Source: Ignavibacteriota bacterium
GTDB lineage: Bacteria > Bacteroidota > Ignavibacteria > Tepidaquicellales > Tepidaquicellaceae
Length of the DNA stretch: 64,000 bases
Assembly (NCBI GenBank): GCA_026390735.1
Contig: JAPLFJ010000037.1
Location: forward strand, 1 to 64,000
Direction: 5' to 3'
Shown here one piece after another: positions 43,238 through 53,500 of the stretch (position 1 is its first letter; every line of letters begins with the position of its first letter). The position numbers and the translations under genes are program-made. Below the pieces are notes generated by a model that worked only from the letters and a program-made list of their open reading frames with translations, made no database searches and was not told where the DNA came from.

Positions 43238-44232
43238 ACGATATTCTTTTTAATTAATAAATTATCCAAAATACTATTTTTTAAAATTACATCAATTCTC
43301 AAATAATAAACAGGATAATTGGATACAAATTCCCTGAACTCTCTTATCTTGATGAAGTCCTTTTCGGTAGTCAGGAAAATAACATTGTTTGTATGTAAAG
43401 AGATGAATTTATTTATATCGTTTAATGTATAATCATAGTGATCGGAATATTGTATAGTCTTTTCTATGGGAATGTTTAAATTAGCTACTATATTGTGGAA
43501 ACTGCTGTTATTAGCAATTCCAGAGATTAATACAACATTCTTCTCTTTCGGAATTTCTAATTTGTTTTCGTTGTAATCATATAAACCGCTAATACTATAT
43601 TCAATAAAGTTTTCTATGGAAGAATCCTTAGCGGCAAACTTGTAATTATAAAGAACCAAGTCAGCCCGATTAAGAGCAGATCTTGTTTCCCTTAAATTCC
43701 CTGCTGGTAAAAGAAAACTGTTTAAGAATGAATTACTTTCTTTATCTTCAATAACAATATCGAGTATTTTTCTGATTTTCCTATTCTGGAAAGCATCGTC
43801 GAGAATGATAGCATCAGGTGAAAATCTCTCAATCATTTCCTTAATGGCCATACCTCTGTCATGATAAGCGATTGCAAAGAACTTACTATTTCCTGATAAC
43901 CTGTTAACTATCATAAATAATTCATCCCCGGTTGAATGCAGGTCGGAAGTGATGCATTTACCGTTATGAGCTACAACAAGGTTGCCCGATTTACTTTTAT
44001 AGCCCCTGGAAATAACGCCAACACTTTTGCCTTTAGATAATAAATATTCAGTAAGATAAATGACTAAAGGTGTTTTCCCAGTGCCTCCTACGGTTATATT
44101 TCCAACTGATATTACAGGTGTAGTGTAACCAACACTCTTCAGAATATCATAATTGAATAAGAAATTACGTACATATACAATAATGAAATAAAGAAACGAA
44201 AAGGGGACCAGTAGTAGTCGTAAGATATTCAT
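43234..44232 (-). CDS. lpxK: Tetraacyldisaccharide 4'-kinase
   Basis: LpxK phosphorylates the disaccharide to lipid IVA at the inner membrane. An N-terminal membrane helix (about 5-28) precedes the P-loop GNITVGGTGKT (44-54). VISRGYKSKSG and LDDAFQNRKI (the catalytic Asp motif) follow. Length (332 aa) is normal. It overlaps lpxB by 4 bases, the next-earlier enzyme of the pathway. Confidence 0.95.
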   Translation of the reverse strand: MNILRLLLVPFSFLYFIIVYVRNFLFNYDILKSVGYTTPVISVGNITVGGTGKTPLVIYLTEYLLSKGKSVGVISRGYKSKSGNLVVAHNGKCITSDLHSTGDELFMIVNRLSGNSKFFAIAYHDRGMAIKEMIERFSPDAIILDDAFQNRKIRKILDIVIEDKESNSFLNSFLLPAGNLRETRSALNRADLVLYNYKFAAKDSSIENFIEYSISGLYDYNENKLEIPKEKNVVLISGIANNSSFHNIVANLNIPIEKTIQYSDHYDYTLNDINKFISLHTNNVIFLTTEKDFIKIREFREFVSNYPVYYLRIDVILKNSILDNLLIKKNIV

Positions 44233-45338
44233 AGTTCGTTTAATACTATTTCCGCAATATTATCATCCGAAGAAGTCAGTAATTTTCTAAGCTCCGAAAA
44301 TTCATTCAGCATTTTATGCCTGTAATCATCATTACGCAATGATCTTTGCAATTCAAATATGACGTTCTCGGTAGTCAGTTCTTTCTGTATGTATTCCTTA
44401 GCGACTTCTTTGTTCATAACTATATTTACCAGTGAAACATATTTTATCCGTATTAAAAGTCTTGCAATAATATAATTTAAGAAACTTGCTTTATAGACTG
44501 CGGTAAAGGGAATGTTCAGCAAAGCACATTCCAGATTCGATGTCCCGAATTTTGTGATAACAAAATCGGAATTATAAATAGTATTCAGATTGCTTGAAAT
44601 ATCAGGCAGAACCATATTAAGTTTAGACTTACCTATAATCTGATTATAAAACTCCTGCGGAATGTTTTCGGAGCATATGAGATTAACTTTATATTTGTAC
44701 TTATCGATTAAGATATTACTGATTTCTATCAGCTTTGGAAGCATTCTCTGGACCTCTTCTCGCCTGCTTCCGGGCATAATGGAAATTTCTTTAGTGACAT
44801 TATCTCTTTTCACTGCGGTTACAAGAAAATCATCAACCTGTTTCAACACAGGATTTCCCACATAATAAGACTTAACACCTTCCTTGTCGAATAGTTGTTT
44901 CTCAAAAGGGAATATAACGAAGCATATATCTATAAGAGACTTTAGTTTGTTAATTCTGCTATGATGCCAGGCCCATACCTGAGGAGTTATGTAATAAAAT
45001 ATCTTACCTTTAAAGCGTGATTTGATTTTTTCAGCAATGCGAAGGTTGAAACCAGGAAAATCACAAAGGATTAAAATTTTAGGTGATAACTTCAGAATGT
45101 GATTGGCGGTATAATTTAGTTTTGATTTAAGATGAAAATAATTCTTTGCGATATTTACGAACCCGATATGATTGACTTCTGAATAATCGAATAGTATTTC
45201 AGCACCGGCATCTTTCATTCTGGAGCCGCCAATTCCCTGAATATTAACAGAAGGATTTAGAGAAAGGATTTTAGTTATCAGGTGTGATGAATGTAAATCA
45301 CCCGAAGATTCTCCGGCAATAATAAATATATCACACAT
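44229..45338 (-). CDS. lpxB: Lipid-A-disaccharide synthase
   Basis: LpxB joins lipid X to UDP-diacylglucosamine. The protein starts DIFIIAGESSGDLHSSHLI, the family's N-terminal signature, and has GIGGSRMKDAGAE, ITPQVWAWHHSRI and a PGSRREEVQRMLP motif in the C-terminal half. Length (369 aa) is normal. It is followed by lpxK with a 4-base overlap; lpxA, lpxC and lpxD are elsewhere. Confidence 0.96.
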   Translation of the reverse strand: MCDIFIIAGESSGDLHSSHLITKILSLNPSVNIQGIGGSRMKDAGAEILFDYSEVNHIGFVNIAKNYFHLKSKLNYTANHILKLSPKILILCDFPGFNLRIAEKIKSRFKGKIFYYITPQVWAWHHSRINKLKSLIDICFVIFPFEKQLFDKEGVKSYYVGNPVLKQVDDFLVTAVKRDNVTKEISIMPGSRREEVQRMLPKLIEISNILIDKYKYKVNLICSENIPQEFYNQIIGKSKLNMVLPDISSNLNTIYNSDFVITKFGTSNLECALLNIPFTAVYKASFLNYIIARLLIRIKYVSLVNIVMNKEVAKEYIQKELTTENVIFELQRSLRNDDYRHKMLNEFSELRKLLTSSDDNIAEIVLNEL

Positions 45339-45349
45339 TTATAGTATTC

Positions 45350-45955
45350 TTAAAATCTAATAGTGAAACCACCAATCCCACTAACAAAAGTAGTGGTACC
45401 TTTAGGTTCAAATACTGAGTTTATTTTACCTTTTAATGTAATAAATAAAGAGTTAGTTAGGACGAGTTCACCTCCGATGCCTGCATTGCCGCCAAATTTG
45501 AAAGATGTTTGCGACGCATAATTTGCAGTAGGTGTTGAACCAGAACTTTGCATAAATATATATGGACCGATACCTGCTTCCATGAAGAAACTTGAACGAT
45601 AACATTTAGGTCTGAAATAAAAACGAATACCCACTGTTGATTCAAAATAGCCAGGCGAAGGTGCCAGGGTATCTTTTGGTGAAAGCAAATCGTATTTAAT
45701 TTCTGTGTATAAAGCGACTTCTGTATTAACTCTGTATGAAAGATCAAACCCGAAACTTGAACACGTGAAATAATTATCCACAAAATAAGAACTTAAAGGA
45801 TTCATAAATCCACCCTGCAGTGTTAGCTGGAAAAAATTCTTCGTTTTGAATCCTTTTAGTTCCGGATTCCCGGTTTTCAATAAAGTATTATTCTGTGAAA
45901 ATGCATAATGTCCACAGAATATTATAAATATTAACAGAATTACTAATTTTTTCAT
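45350..45955 (-). CDS. Outer-membrane beta-barrel protein, 201 aa
   Basis: A signal peptide (MKKLVILLIFIIFCGHYAFS) is followed by about eight amphipathic beta-strands, with GFDLSYRVNTEVALYTEIKY, VGIRFYFRP and a final FVSGIGGFTIRF ending in an aromatic residue and Arg-Phe. This is the pattern of small OmpA/OmpW-like barrels. It lies 11 bases before lpxB in the operon. Family assignment is general only. Confidence 0.75.
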   Translation of the reverse strand: MKKLVILLIFIIFCGHYAFSQNNTLLKTGNPELKGFKTKNFFQLTLQGGFMNPLSSYFVDNYFTCSSFGFDLSYRVNTEVALYTEIKYDLLSPKDTLAPSPGYFESTVGIRFYFRPKCYRSSFFMEAGIGPYIFMQSSGSTPTANYASQTSFKFGGNAGIGGELVLTNSLFITLKGKINSVFEPKGTTTFVSGIGGFTIRF

Positions 45956-45990
45956 TAAATCGCTTTTTGTTTTTGTAATATAATCAAAAA

Positions 45991-46572
45991 TTAAAAGAAA
46001 ATAAATTTTAAAAGTATGATTATTGAAATTATAATCGCTGCCTGGATAGAACGTTTTTCTGATTTTAATCCATCTTTTAAGTCGAATAACAGATTCGATT
46101 TTATCCCAGAGGGTAATGTTTTTGGAAATGGAAAGAACCTGTGAACATGACTGCAGTAAGTTTCAAAATTATCTTTGTAAGTTATCCGTAAATAACCCTC
46201 TTCGTTAAAAATAATGAGATAATACTGAAATGTAAAATACAATACAGAAACTATTGTCAGAATTGGGAACAATGCATTACTCATAACACCGATACCAGCA
46301 TACATCATTATATTTCCCCAATATAATGGATTTCTGATTATGGCATAGGGTCCCTGAGTTACTAAATTAGAACCGCCTACTCCTGAAGTAGTTCTTGTTT
46401 CGCTACCGGCATAACTTACAGACCATATTCTGATAGATTCTCCGATTAACAATATTAAAAATCCTGTTATCATCGTCATTGGTGTAGGGTTCATGAACAA
46501 TATCATCAAGAATACAAATGGAAGGGGAGTATAGCTGCGATATTTGAACAATATATTACCAAGTTTTTCCAT
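45991..46572 (-). CDS. Isoprenylcysteine methyltransferase-like membrane protein
   Basis: A 193-aa protein with about five membrane spans and the ICMT/phospholipid-methyltransferase core GPYAIIRNPLYWGNIMMYAG, then FNEEGYLRITYKDNFETYCS near the C-terminus, the SAM-binding signature. Bacterial members methylate lipids or small molecules; the substrate is unknown. It is adjacent to the HAD phosphatase gene (1-base gap). Confidence 0.87.
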   Translation of the reverse strand: MEKLGNILFKYRSYTPLPFVFLMILFMNPTPMTMITGFLILLIGESIRIWSVSYAGSETRTTSGVGGSNLVTQGPYAIIRNPLYWGNIMMYAGIGVMSNALFPILTIVSVLYFTFQYYLIIFNEEGYLRITYKDNFETYCSHVHRFFPFPKTLPSGIKSNLLFDLKDGLKSEKRSIQAAIIISIIILLKFIFF

Positions 46573-46573
46573 A

Positions 46574-47311
46574 TTAACCTCCGAAGAGTACTTCCTTTCT
46601 TAATGTTTTAGCATTTTGTCTTTGCTTAATCTGACCTTTGGATATTAATTTAATAAGTTTGTTTTTTATGTCCGCAAAATCTTTGTAGTCATAATAAGTT
46701 ATGTTGTTTTTCCAGCAATAAGATGCGAGTGAGTGTTTCGCGAACACTATATCTGCATAATGACTGACACAAAAATCTGAAACTCCATCGCCAATGAATA
46801 CAGAAATTTCTTTATCGAAATCGTTTGTGTTAGAAATTAGGATATTCCTTTTGCTCATCCCGCAGGAGTTACAGTGTTCATCTGAATGGGGAAAATCGCA
46901 GGACAATTTTAAAGAGCCCTCGACTTCTTTGGTTGATAAAGTATTACAATAAAACGGTAAATCTATGTTAAACTTATTTAAGACATATTTGATATAATAA
47001 TCAAGTCCTTCGCTGAGCAGAAAGATTTCAAAATTATTATCTTTGCAATAGTTTACAAAGCCCAGAAAATAATCATCCAATTCCTGAAGTTCGATAAAAG
47101 TATCAAAAACCTTAAAATCAAAGTCTTCAACTAAATTAAGTTCGCGTTTTATGCATTCCCGTGAAGTAATTCTGCCGTTACTGAAGTCTTCGCACACATT
47201 ATCAAAAGATTTAGCATCTTTTATAAATCTTCCCAGTGCATCAACCCAAACATCTTTTTTTGTCACAGTGCCGTCAAAATCGCAGAATATTTTAAGTTTA
47301 GGGATTTTCAA
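46574..47311 (-). CDS. HAD-family phosphatase, MtnX/SerB-like
   Basis: The HAD nucleophile motif FCDFDGTVT is at residues 9-17, motif II is LLSEG, and motif III/IV is FIGDGVSDFC. A cysteine set C-N-S-C-G within EHCNSCGMSKR is typical of the MtnX-like HAD-IB branch (2-hydroxy-3-keto-5-methylthiopentenyl-1-P phosphatase and relatives). No methionine-salvage genes are near, so the substrate is undetermined. The gene is between smc and the methyltransferase in the minus operon. Confidence 0.85.
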   Translation of the reverse strand: MKIPKLKIFCDFDGTVTKKDVWVDALGRFIKDAKSFDNVCEDFSNGRITSRECIKRELNLVEDFDFKVFDTFIELQELDDYFLGFVNYCKDNNFEIFLLSEGLDYYIKYVLNKFNIDLPFYCNTLSTKEVEGSLKLSCDFPHSDEHCNSCGMSKRNILISNTNDFDKEISVFIGDGVSDFCVSHYADIVFAKHSLASYCWKNNITYYDYKDFADIKNKLIKLISKGQIKQRQNAKTLRKEVLFGG

Positions 47312-47317
47312 TTCAGG

Positions 47318-50300
47318 TTAGTTGTTTTTAAATCTTGTCTCAACGATAGTTGTAACGCCTGGTTCCTGCATAGTAACGCCATAAAGCGTATCTACGGTTT
47401 CCATTGTACGTTCATTATGTGTAATAAGAATAAACTGAGTCTTCTCAGAGAATTTTCTGATCATGTTATTAAACCTGCCAAGGTTAGCCACGTCTAACGG
47501 AGCATCAACTTCATCGAGGACACAGAAAGGAGACGGTTTCACGAGATAAATTGCAAAAAGTAATGCTATAGCGGTTAATGTTTTTTCTCCTCCGGATAAT
47601 AATTCAATTGATGTAGGTCTTTTGCCTCTTGGTTTTGCAGTGATTTCTATCTTCGCCTCAAGAGGGTCTTCACTAATCTTACCGTTTTCATCTTCATCAT
47701 AAACAAGTTTAAGGTTGGCTTCGTCGCCTTCCTGGAACAGTTCTTTGAATATTCTTATGAAATTCTGTCTTATTTCCTCGAATGTTTTAAGGAATCTTTC
47801 TTTGGCTTCATTATTAATCTTGTCGATAGTTTTATTAATATCCCTTTCAGACTCCAGTAAATCGTCTCTTTGTTCAACCATCCTTTCAAGTTCGTCTTTT
47901 TGACTTTGATAATCCTCCCAAAGTAATTGCTGGAACCCACCGCCTAATTTTTTAAACCTGTCAGAGAGGGAATCTATATCCTTATATGCTTTCGTTTCAT
48001 CAAAAGCACCGTCACTCATTAAATAATTTGTACGGGCTGAATCCAGATACGGTAATAATTCTTCAGGGATGCTTTCAATATCCATTTCATATTTCTTAAA
48101 GAGTATTTCCCTGAATTGTTCTGACTTGATTTCGTATTCACGAATTTTAATCTGTGAATCAACAAGCAGCTGAGAAACTTTATCGAACTCACGTCTCTTT
48201 ACTCTTTGTTCCTGTTCAATCTCTTCTTTTTCTGCCTTCTTTTTACTCAGGACTTCTTCGTTCTCATCGAGTTTCTTTTTTATTATATCTTTCTTGAACT
48301 GAAATTCTGTTATCCCTGATAAATTCTTTTCAATAATATTCTTATGCTCTTCTACCTGAACAGTATATTCATTTATCAGTCTTGCATTCTTCTTTGTCTG
48401 TTCAGTTTGAAATTCGAGTGTGTTCTTTAATCTTGAGAGATTATTCTCTTCATTCTTCAGTTCATTTTTTAGTCTGTTAAACTCTATAAGGAAAGTATTA
48501 TAATCGGCCTGGTTTTCGGTATGCTTAATATCAATTTCGGTAAACTCTTCGGATAGAAAAGCCAGTTCTCTCTCTAAGTTTGACTGTTCATTTTCTGACT
48601 TACTTAAATCCTTAATAAGTTCATTTATCAGTTCAGTGAGTTCAATATTATCAGTTTTTAACTTACTGTAAGCATCATCGTTTTCAGTAACGTTTTTATT
48701 AAGTTCTTTAAGTTTAAAAATTATCAGGGCGGAGCCATTATTCAGTTTCCCAAGGTTTTTATTAGAGGCATCAAGAGAAGACCTTAATTCGTTTTCGTTG
48801 ATAGTATCAAATGTATTGATAAGAGATTTCAGTTCTGAGTCTTTACTCTCGAGTGTTTCTTCAAGTTTATAAACATCGGCTCTAAGTTTTTCAATCTGAT
48901 TTTCTCTTCCTAATTTCAGGTTTTCCTCTTTTGTTCTGCCACCTGACCTTACAACACTGTGAGTAACAATATCACCGTCGAGTGTTATAAACTTATAATA
49001 ATTATCAGAGGAAAGTTTGAATGCTGTGTCTAAATCTTCAACGATTATATATTCATCAAGAATATACCTGAACAGAAACTCGTACTCTTTATTCTTTAAT
49101 TTAATGAATGAACCGGCGAATCCATAAACATTCTTATCTTTAAGCAAAGCAGGGTTGTAATAATCAAAGTCTATCGATAAAGGAATCTGGTTTTCCTGTA
49201 TAAGCTTGTCGTTAAGAATGAAAGTAACTTTTCCTTTGTCGTCTGCACTAAGTTTCTCTATTAATTTATTCAAATATCTTGAATCATTGATAATAAGATA
49301 ATTGGAAACTTCACCAAGTGCGGTTTCAATTGCAATCTTAAATTTATCATCAACATTAATGGAATCTATAACTGTACTAACATAATCTATATCAGAATCA
49401 CTCTTTATAGCCTTAATACCTTCCGCATAGTCTTCGAATGTATCCACCAGATGCTGCAGATAAGAAAGTTTACTTTTATTGTTTTCAAGAGTGATAGTTA
49501 ATTCAGTAAACTCGTTCTTCGATATTTCTATTTCTGAACTCAGTTTGTCTTTCCTGTCGAGTTCATCCCTTAGTCTCATCTCTAAAGATTTTTTAACTTC
49601 ATTTTCTTTATCGATTAATGATTCAATATCATTCTTCTCTCTCTCGAGTTTTGAAATATCCTCCAGGAATACCTGATTCGAAGAAGACAGTACAGTTAAC
49701 TGTTCTAAATTCTTTTCCTGTGTGTATTTATTTTTCTCGTAATCGGTTTTCTTTAGTGAGAGATTTTTGTTGCTTTCTTTTAATCTGACGCTGAGTTCAG
49801 ATATTTCAACTTTCTTCCCATTAATTAAAGAAATAGTTTTATCGACGTTAGATTTCTTTTCTACTAAAGACACTTCTGATATTTCCAAAGTACGTTTCAG
49901 AACAGAAATCTTCTGAGAAACTTCATCAGACTTCTCATTATTCTTACTTATACTTTCTGTGAGCGTATCATTTTCTTCGGAAAGTCTCTCGATATTAGTG
50001 TTAAAGCTCTTATTCTTTTCATTATTTACGAGATTATCTTTCTCAAGAGAGTTCAATTCATCCTTGACGTCTTCTAACTCATAATTAATGGACTCAGAAG
50101 TCTCTTCGAGAGAATTAATCTCCGGCTGGATTGAATCATATTTTTCGTTGCTGATAATTAATTCAGCTTCAAGGTTGGACTTTAAAGTCAGGTTTGCATT
50201 CTCATGGTCTTTAATATCCTTAATCTCTGAATGCATTTTATTGTATTCAAAAGTATAGTATATGATTTCGAGCAGCTTTAAATCATTGGCAACAATTTTC

Positions 50301-50944
50301 GCTTCTTCGTTTTTCTTTGCCTGTCTCTCAAGAGTTGCGACGTTCCTTTGTTTTTCACGGATTATATCATTAACTCTTTTAAGAGTTTCCTTAACAGATT
50401 CAAGCTTCTTGTATGTTAAGTCACGGTTTTGTTTGTATGAAACTATTCCCGAGGCCTCTTCAAACATCTTACGGCGTTCATTTTTGACGTGAGAGAGAAT
50501 AGTCTCAATCATCTTTAACTCAATAACTGAATAAGCATCAGGTCCGATACCAGTATCAACGAATAAAGTCTTAATGTCTTTTAATCTAACTTTAGTGCCA
50601 TTAAGGTAATATTCGGTTTCACCGCTTCTGTAGAATCTTCGGGCAATCTGAACTTCGGAATATTCAGTAGGAAGAATATTCCTGTTATTTTGAATAGTTA
50701 ATGCAACTTCTGCTACACTCAGTGGTTTTCTTTTGCTTGTACCGCTAAAAACGACATCATCTCGCCTTTCGCTTCTGAGAGCTTTGTCACCCTGTTCACC
50801 CAAAACCCAGCGTAATGCATCTACAATATTGGATTTACCTGAACCATTAGGACCAACGATGGCTGAAACTCCACCGCTAAATTCGATAGTGGTTTTTTCA
50901 GGAAACGATTTAAACCCAAATATTTCTAATTTTGATAGATACAA
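47318..50944 (-). CDS. smc: Chromosome segregation protein SMC
   Basis: SMC forms the ATP-driven condensin that compacts and separates chromosomes with ScpA and ScpB. The 1,208-aa protein has an N-terminal Walker A GPNGSGKS (31-38), two long coiled coils flanking a hinge (about 500-660), and a C-terminal LSGGEKTL signature with LDEVDAPLD Walker B. All are intact. ScpA/B are not in the window. Its start codon directly abuts the stop of the GH2-like membrane gene, a neighbour with no obvious chromosome role. Confidence 0.97.
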   Translation of the reverse strand: MYLSKLEIFGFKSFPEKTTIEFSGGVSAIVGPNGSGKSNIVDALRWVLGEQGDKALRSERRDDVVFSGTSKRKPLSVAEVALTIQNNRNILPTEYSEVQIARRFYRSGETEYYLNGTKVRLKDIKTLFVDTGIGPDAYSVIELKMIETILSHVKNERRKMFEEASGIVSYKQNRDLTYKKLESVKETLKRVNDIIREKQRNVATLERQAKKNEEAKIVANDLKLLEIIYYTFEYNKMHSEIKDIKDHENANLTLKSNLEAELIISNEKYDSIQPEINSLEETSESINYELEDVKDELNSLEKDNLVNNEKNKSFNTNIERLSEENDTLTESISKNNEKSDEVSQKISVLKRTLEISEVSLVEKKSNVDKTISLINGKKVEISELSVRLKESNKNLSLKKTDYEKNKYTQEKNLEQLTVLSSSNQVFLEDISKLEREKNDIESLIDKENEVKKSLEMRLRDELDRKDKLSSEIEISKNEFTELTITLENNKSKLSYLQHLVDTFEDYAEGIKAIKSDSDIDYVSTVIDSINVDDKFKIAIETALGEVSNYLIINDSRYLNKLIEKLSADDKGKVTFILNDKLIQENQIPLSIDFDYYNPALLKDKNVYGFAGSFIKLKNKEYEFLFRYILDEYIIVEDLDTAFKLSSDNYYKFITLDGDIVTHSVVRSGGRTKEENLKLGRENQIEKLRADVYKLEETLESKDSELKSLINTFDTINENELRSSLDASNKNLGKLNNGSALIIFKLKELNKNVTENDDAYSKLKTDNIELTELINELIKDLSKSENEQSNLERELAFLSEEFTEIDIKHTENQADYNTFLIEFNRLKNELKNEENNLSRLKNTLEFQTEQTKKNARLINEYTVQVEEHKNIIEKNLSGITEFQFKKDIIKKKLDENEEVLSKKKAEKEEIEQEQRVKRREFDKVSQLLVDSQIKIREYEIKSEQFREILFKKYEMDIESIPEELLPYLDSARTNYLMSDGAFDETKAYKDIDSLSDRFKKLGGGFQQLLWEDYQSQKDELERMVEQRDDLLESERDINKTIDKINNEAKERFLKTFEEIRQNFIRIFKELFQEGDEANLKLVYDEDENGKISEDPLEAKIEITAKPRGKRPTSIELLSGGEKTLTAIALLFAIYLVKPSPFCVLDEVDAPLDVANLGRFNNMIRKFSEKTQFILITHNERTMETVDTLYGVTMQEPGVTTIVETRFKNN

Positions 50945-53500
50945 TCAGTTATAACTTTTAATTAACGACACAAAAATGTTTAACGATTTATAGAAAACGA
51001 AGTAATAATAATTAATGCTAAATAAAATAAGGAATATAAATGTTCCATAAATAAACGATTTAATAATTCCTAAATCGAATACATACCTTAATCCATTTAA
51101 TAATTTAAACAAGCTGTATAACAGAACCGCAAAATATAAGTATATTGAAAGAGATATGAAAGATGAACTGCCCGTTAATAATTTACTGAAAATAATACCT
51201 ATTATAAGGAAAATCAGGAATCCGATAAATGACCAGGAGTAGACGGAAAGTGCCGGTCTGAGTTTTATGTTCTTTTTTACAATTTTCAGGCAAAAATTCA
51301 TAAATAAATATACAAAAGTAAACAACAAAACCCAGACTATAGAAAGAATAAAGAATAATAAAAACGGATTATTTATGAATGAATAGAAAATCAACAAGAG
51401 TCCGCTGCTGTCAATTGTTTTTGAAACAATGAAGTTGAAATCTGTATCAGTACGAAGGTGATAAATGATAGTGCTGAAAAACAGTCCGATAGAAGTAGAA
51501 AGATAAAAGAGCAATAGGAAATTCTGTAAACCCGAAATGGAGTTCTGTTCTTTAATGACGTAAAGGAAGTTCTTGGATGTAAATAAACTCTTCCATAGAT
51601 TATCTTTGAAATTCCTTATTTTACCCGATGTAAGTATTAAAAGTATTAAGAGTGATAATCCGATTACTATAAAAAAGTAAGATGAGTTCTGGTATGAGAA
51701 TGTTTCATTGCCCTCGGGTATTTTCTGGAAGCCCTGATTGTTTAACATCCGCTTCAAAATCCCTGAAGTATACTTAGGGTTTCTGTTGAAATCGAATATG
51801 CCGTTTGTGTTCAGAAAAGGGTTATCTGCTGAATGCTGGATAACAATTGGAGATTCTGCATTATAGTCAGCATAGGAATTCATAAATGTGCCTGACAGAT
51901 TCAAAGCGACTTTATACAAATCAGTAAGAAACTTAGCTTGGTACTCTATACTCCTGATATCACCAAATCCGTTTCTGTTGTTATTGTCAACGCTGACACC
52001 AAATCCGGAGATAAAGTTAAAAGAATTAGTCCCGATCTTTTCAATTTTAGATTTAGCCTCATTCAGATTATTATCGATGATATTAAATCCTTTGATACCA
52101 ATAATTTTAGATACTTTATCCTCATCTAAATTTCGGCTTGTATAATATAAGGGTCTGTTATCTAACTGGGAAGCCGATTCTTTAATTTTATTTGCATAAC
52201 TTTCTGATTCTGCAGAAGTGACATCAAAGTCATTGCCGATACCCCAGAAAAGTATTGCGGGGGAGTTTTTATCACGTTTTACAATATTCTCAAAATACTC
52301 AATAGCTTCTTTAACATATTTCTCATCCCCTAAGAGCGATTTAGGAATATTATTAAAAGGAAATTCCTGAAGAACAAACAATCCGATTCTTTGTGCAATC
52401 TTAATCACAATCGGGTTAGCAGATTTCCCAGGCACACGAATACAGTTGAACCCAATATCTTTAATCTTCAACAGATCTTTCTCGGTTTCGGCATAATCCA
52501 GAGCGGAAGCAAATTTAGGCTGATCCTCAGAATAATTGATGCCGTTTAATTTATACTTTGAATCATTAACATACAAATCACTTCCTGCAATTTTAATTTT
52601 TCTGAATCCAGTCTCGCAAATAATATCGTCTATAAGCACATCCTTGTGGAACAGATGAGTCCTGATGATATAGAGTTTCGGGTTATCAGGTTTCCATAAA
52701 TCAATTCCCTTTATTGCGATATTATTCACTGCTTTATAACTCTGATAACTCTTAACATCAAATCTGGATAAAGAACTTTCAAATACTTTAGCAGTATCGG
52801 ACTTCCTGAATATTTCAGTTTTGATATTAAACGAATTATCCTCGGCAATAATATTATCTATATTAAGAGTGTTAATGTTAATTCTGTTTGTCAGTTGAAT
52901 TACGTTATCATTCTCAAAAGTATAGTTAATAAGTGTTTCGCTGATATAAATTTTCGGTACGGCGATTAAATAAATGTCAGATATAACGCCTGCGTAGTTC
53001 TTCGCATAATTAACCTGGCTTGAAAGAGGGAAAGTAGAAGTATTGTTCAGTTCATTCTCAATTCTGATAGAAATAGAATTTTGTGAAAGGACAAGATTTT
53101 CCTGAATCTCGGATGAAATAAGTTTGCACCCGCCATTATTTCTTGATACGATTACATCATTAATCTTAACTTCGGAGTAATAATTAATCCCTTCGGCATA
53201 AAAGATAAAATTGTAATTATTTACTAATGAATCAGATAATTTTAAATCTCTTTTAAGCGAGATAGATGATTTGGTGTCTGCAGCAAAGGGGATATTCACG
53301 TTAGCAGAAGAACCATTATCGATTGAAATATTCCAGGCACCGTTTAAATCAATTTTCAGACGTTTTTCAGAATCTGTAATAGTCTCACTATTTCTTTTAT
53401 CAGAGTTACTTCTTTCATAAATCTTAACCTGTGAAAAGGAAATATTAGCAACTAATAACTGAACAAACAAAAGTATAAAAAGCGAAAACTTATTAATCAA
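50945..53500 (-). CDS. GH2-like protein fused to a multi-span membrane domain, probably not catalytic
   Basis: After a signal peptide (1-23) comes the architecture of glycoside hydrolase family 2: a jelly-roll (about 45-185), an Ig-like domain (about 186-300), and a TIM barrel (about 301-590). The catalytic sites look lost. The acid/base site 'WSxGNE' reads FWGIGND (N423-D424). The nucleophile segment 'sEfG' reads ISGFG, with Gly499 where Glu is expected. From about 607 there is a membrane anchor, then five to six further spans to the C-terminus (about 660-851), somewhat like Yip1/DUF1282 domains. The first part faces the periplasm. It is the first gene of the long minus operon and abuts smc. 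A sugar-binding or sensing role is inference. Confidence 0.8.
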   Translation of the reverse strand: MINKFSLFILLFVQLLVANISFSQVKIYERSNSDKRNSETITDSEKRLKIDLNGAWNISIDNGSSANVNIPFAADTKSSISLKRDLKLSDSLVNNYNFIFYAEGINYYSEVKINDVIVSRNNGGCKLISSEIQENLVLSQNSISIRIENELNNTSTFPLSSQVNYAKNYAGVISDIYLIAVPKIYISETLINYTFENDNVIQLTNRININTLNIDNIIAEDNSFNIKTEIFRKSDTAKVFESSLSRFDVKSYQSYKAVNNIAIKGIDLWKPDNPKLYIIRTHLFHKDVLIDDIICETGFRKIKIAGSDLYVNDSKYKLNGINYSEDQPKFASALDYAETEKDLLKIKDIGFNCIRVPGKSANPIVIKIAQRIGLFVLQEFPFNNIPKSLLGDEKYVKEAIEYFENIVKRDKNSPAILFWGIGNDFDVTSAESESYANKIKESASQLDNRPLYYTSRNLDEDKVSKIIGIKGFNIIDNNLNEAKSKIEKIGTNSFNFISGFGVSVDNNNRNGFGDIRSIEYQAKFLTDLYKVALNLSGTFMNSYADYNAESPIVIQHSADNPFLNTNGIFDFNRNPKYTSGILKRMLNNQGFQKIPEGNETFSYQNSSYFFIVIGLSLLILLILTSGKIRNFKDNLWKSLFTSKNFLYVIKEQNSISGLQNFLLLFYLSTSIGLFFSTIIYHLRTDTDFNFIVSKTIDSSGLLLIFYSFINNPFLLFFILSIVWVLLFTFVYLFMNFCLKIVKKNIKLRPALSVYSWSFIGFLIFLIIGIIFSKLLTGSSSFISLSIYLYFAVLLYSLFKLLNGLRYVFDLGIIKSFIYGTFIFLILFSINYYYFVFYKSLNIFVSLIKSYN

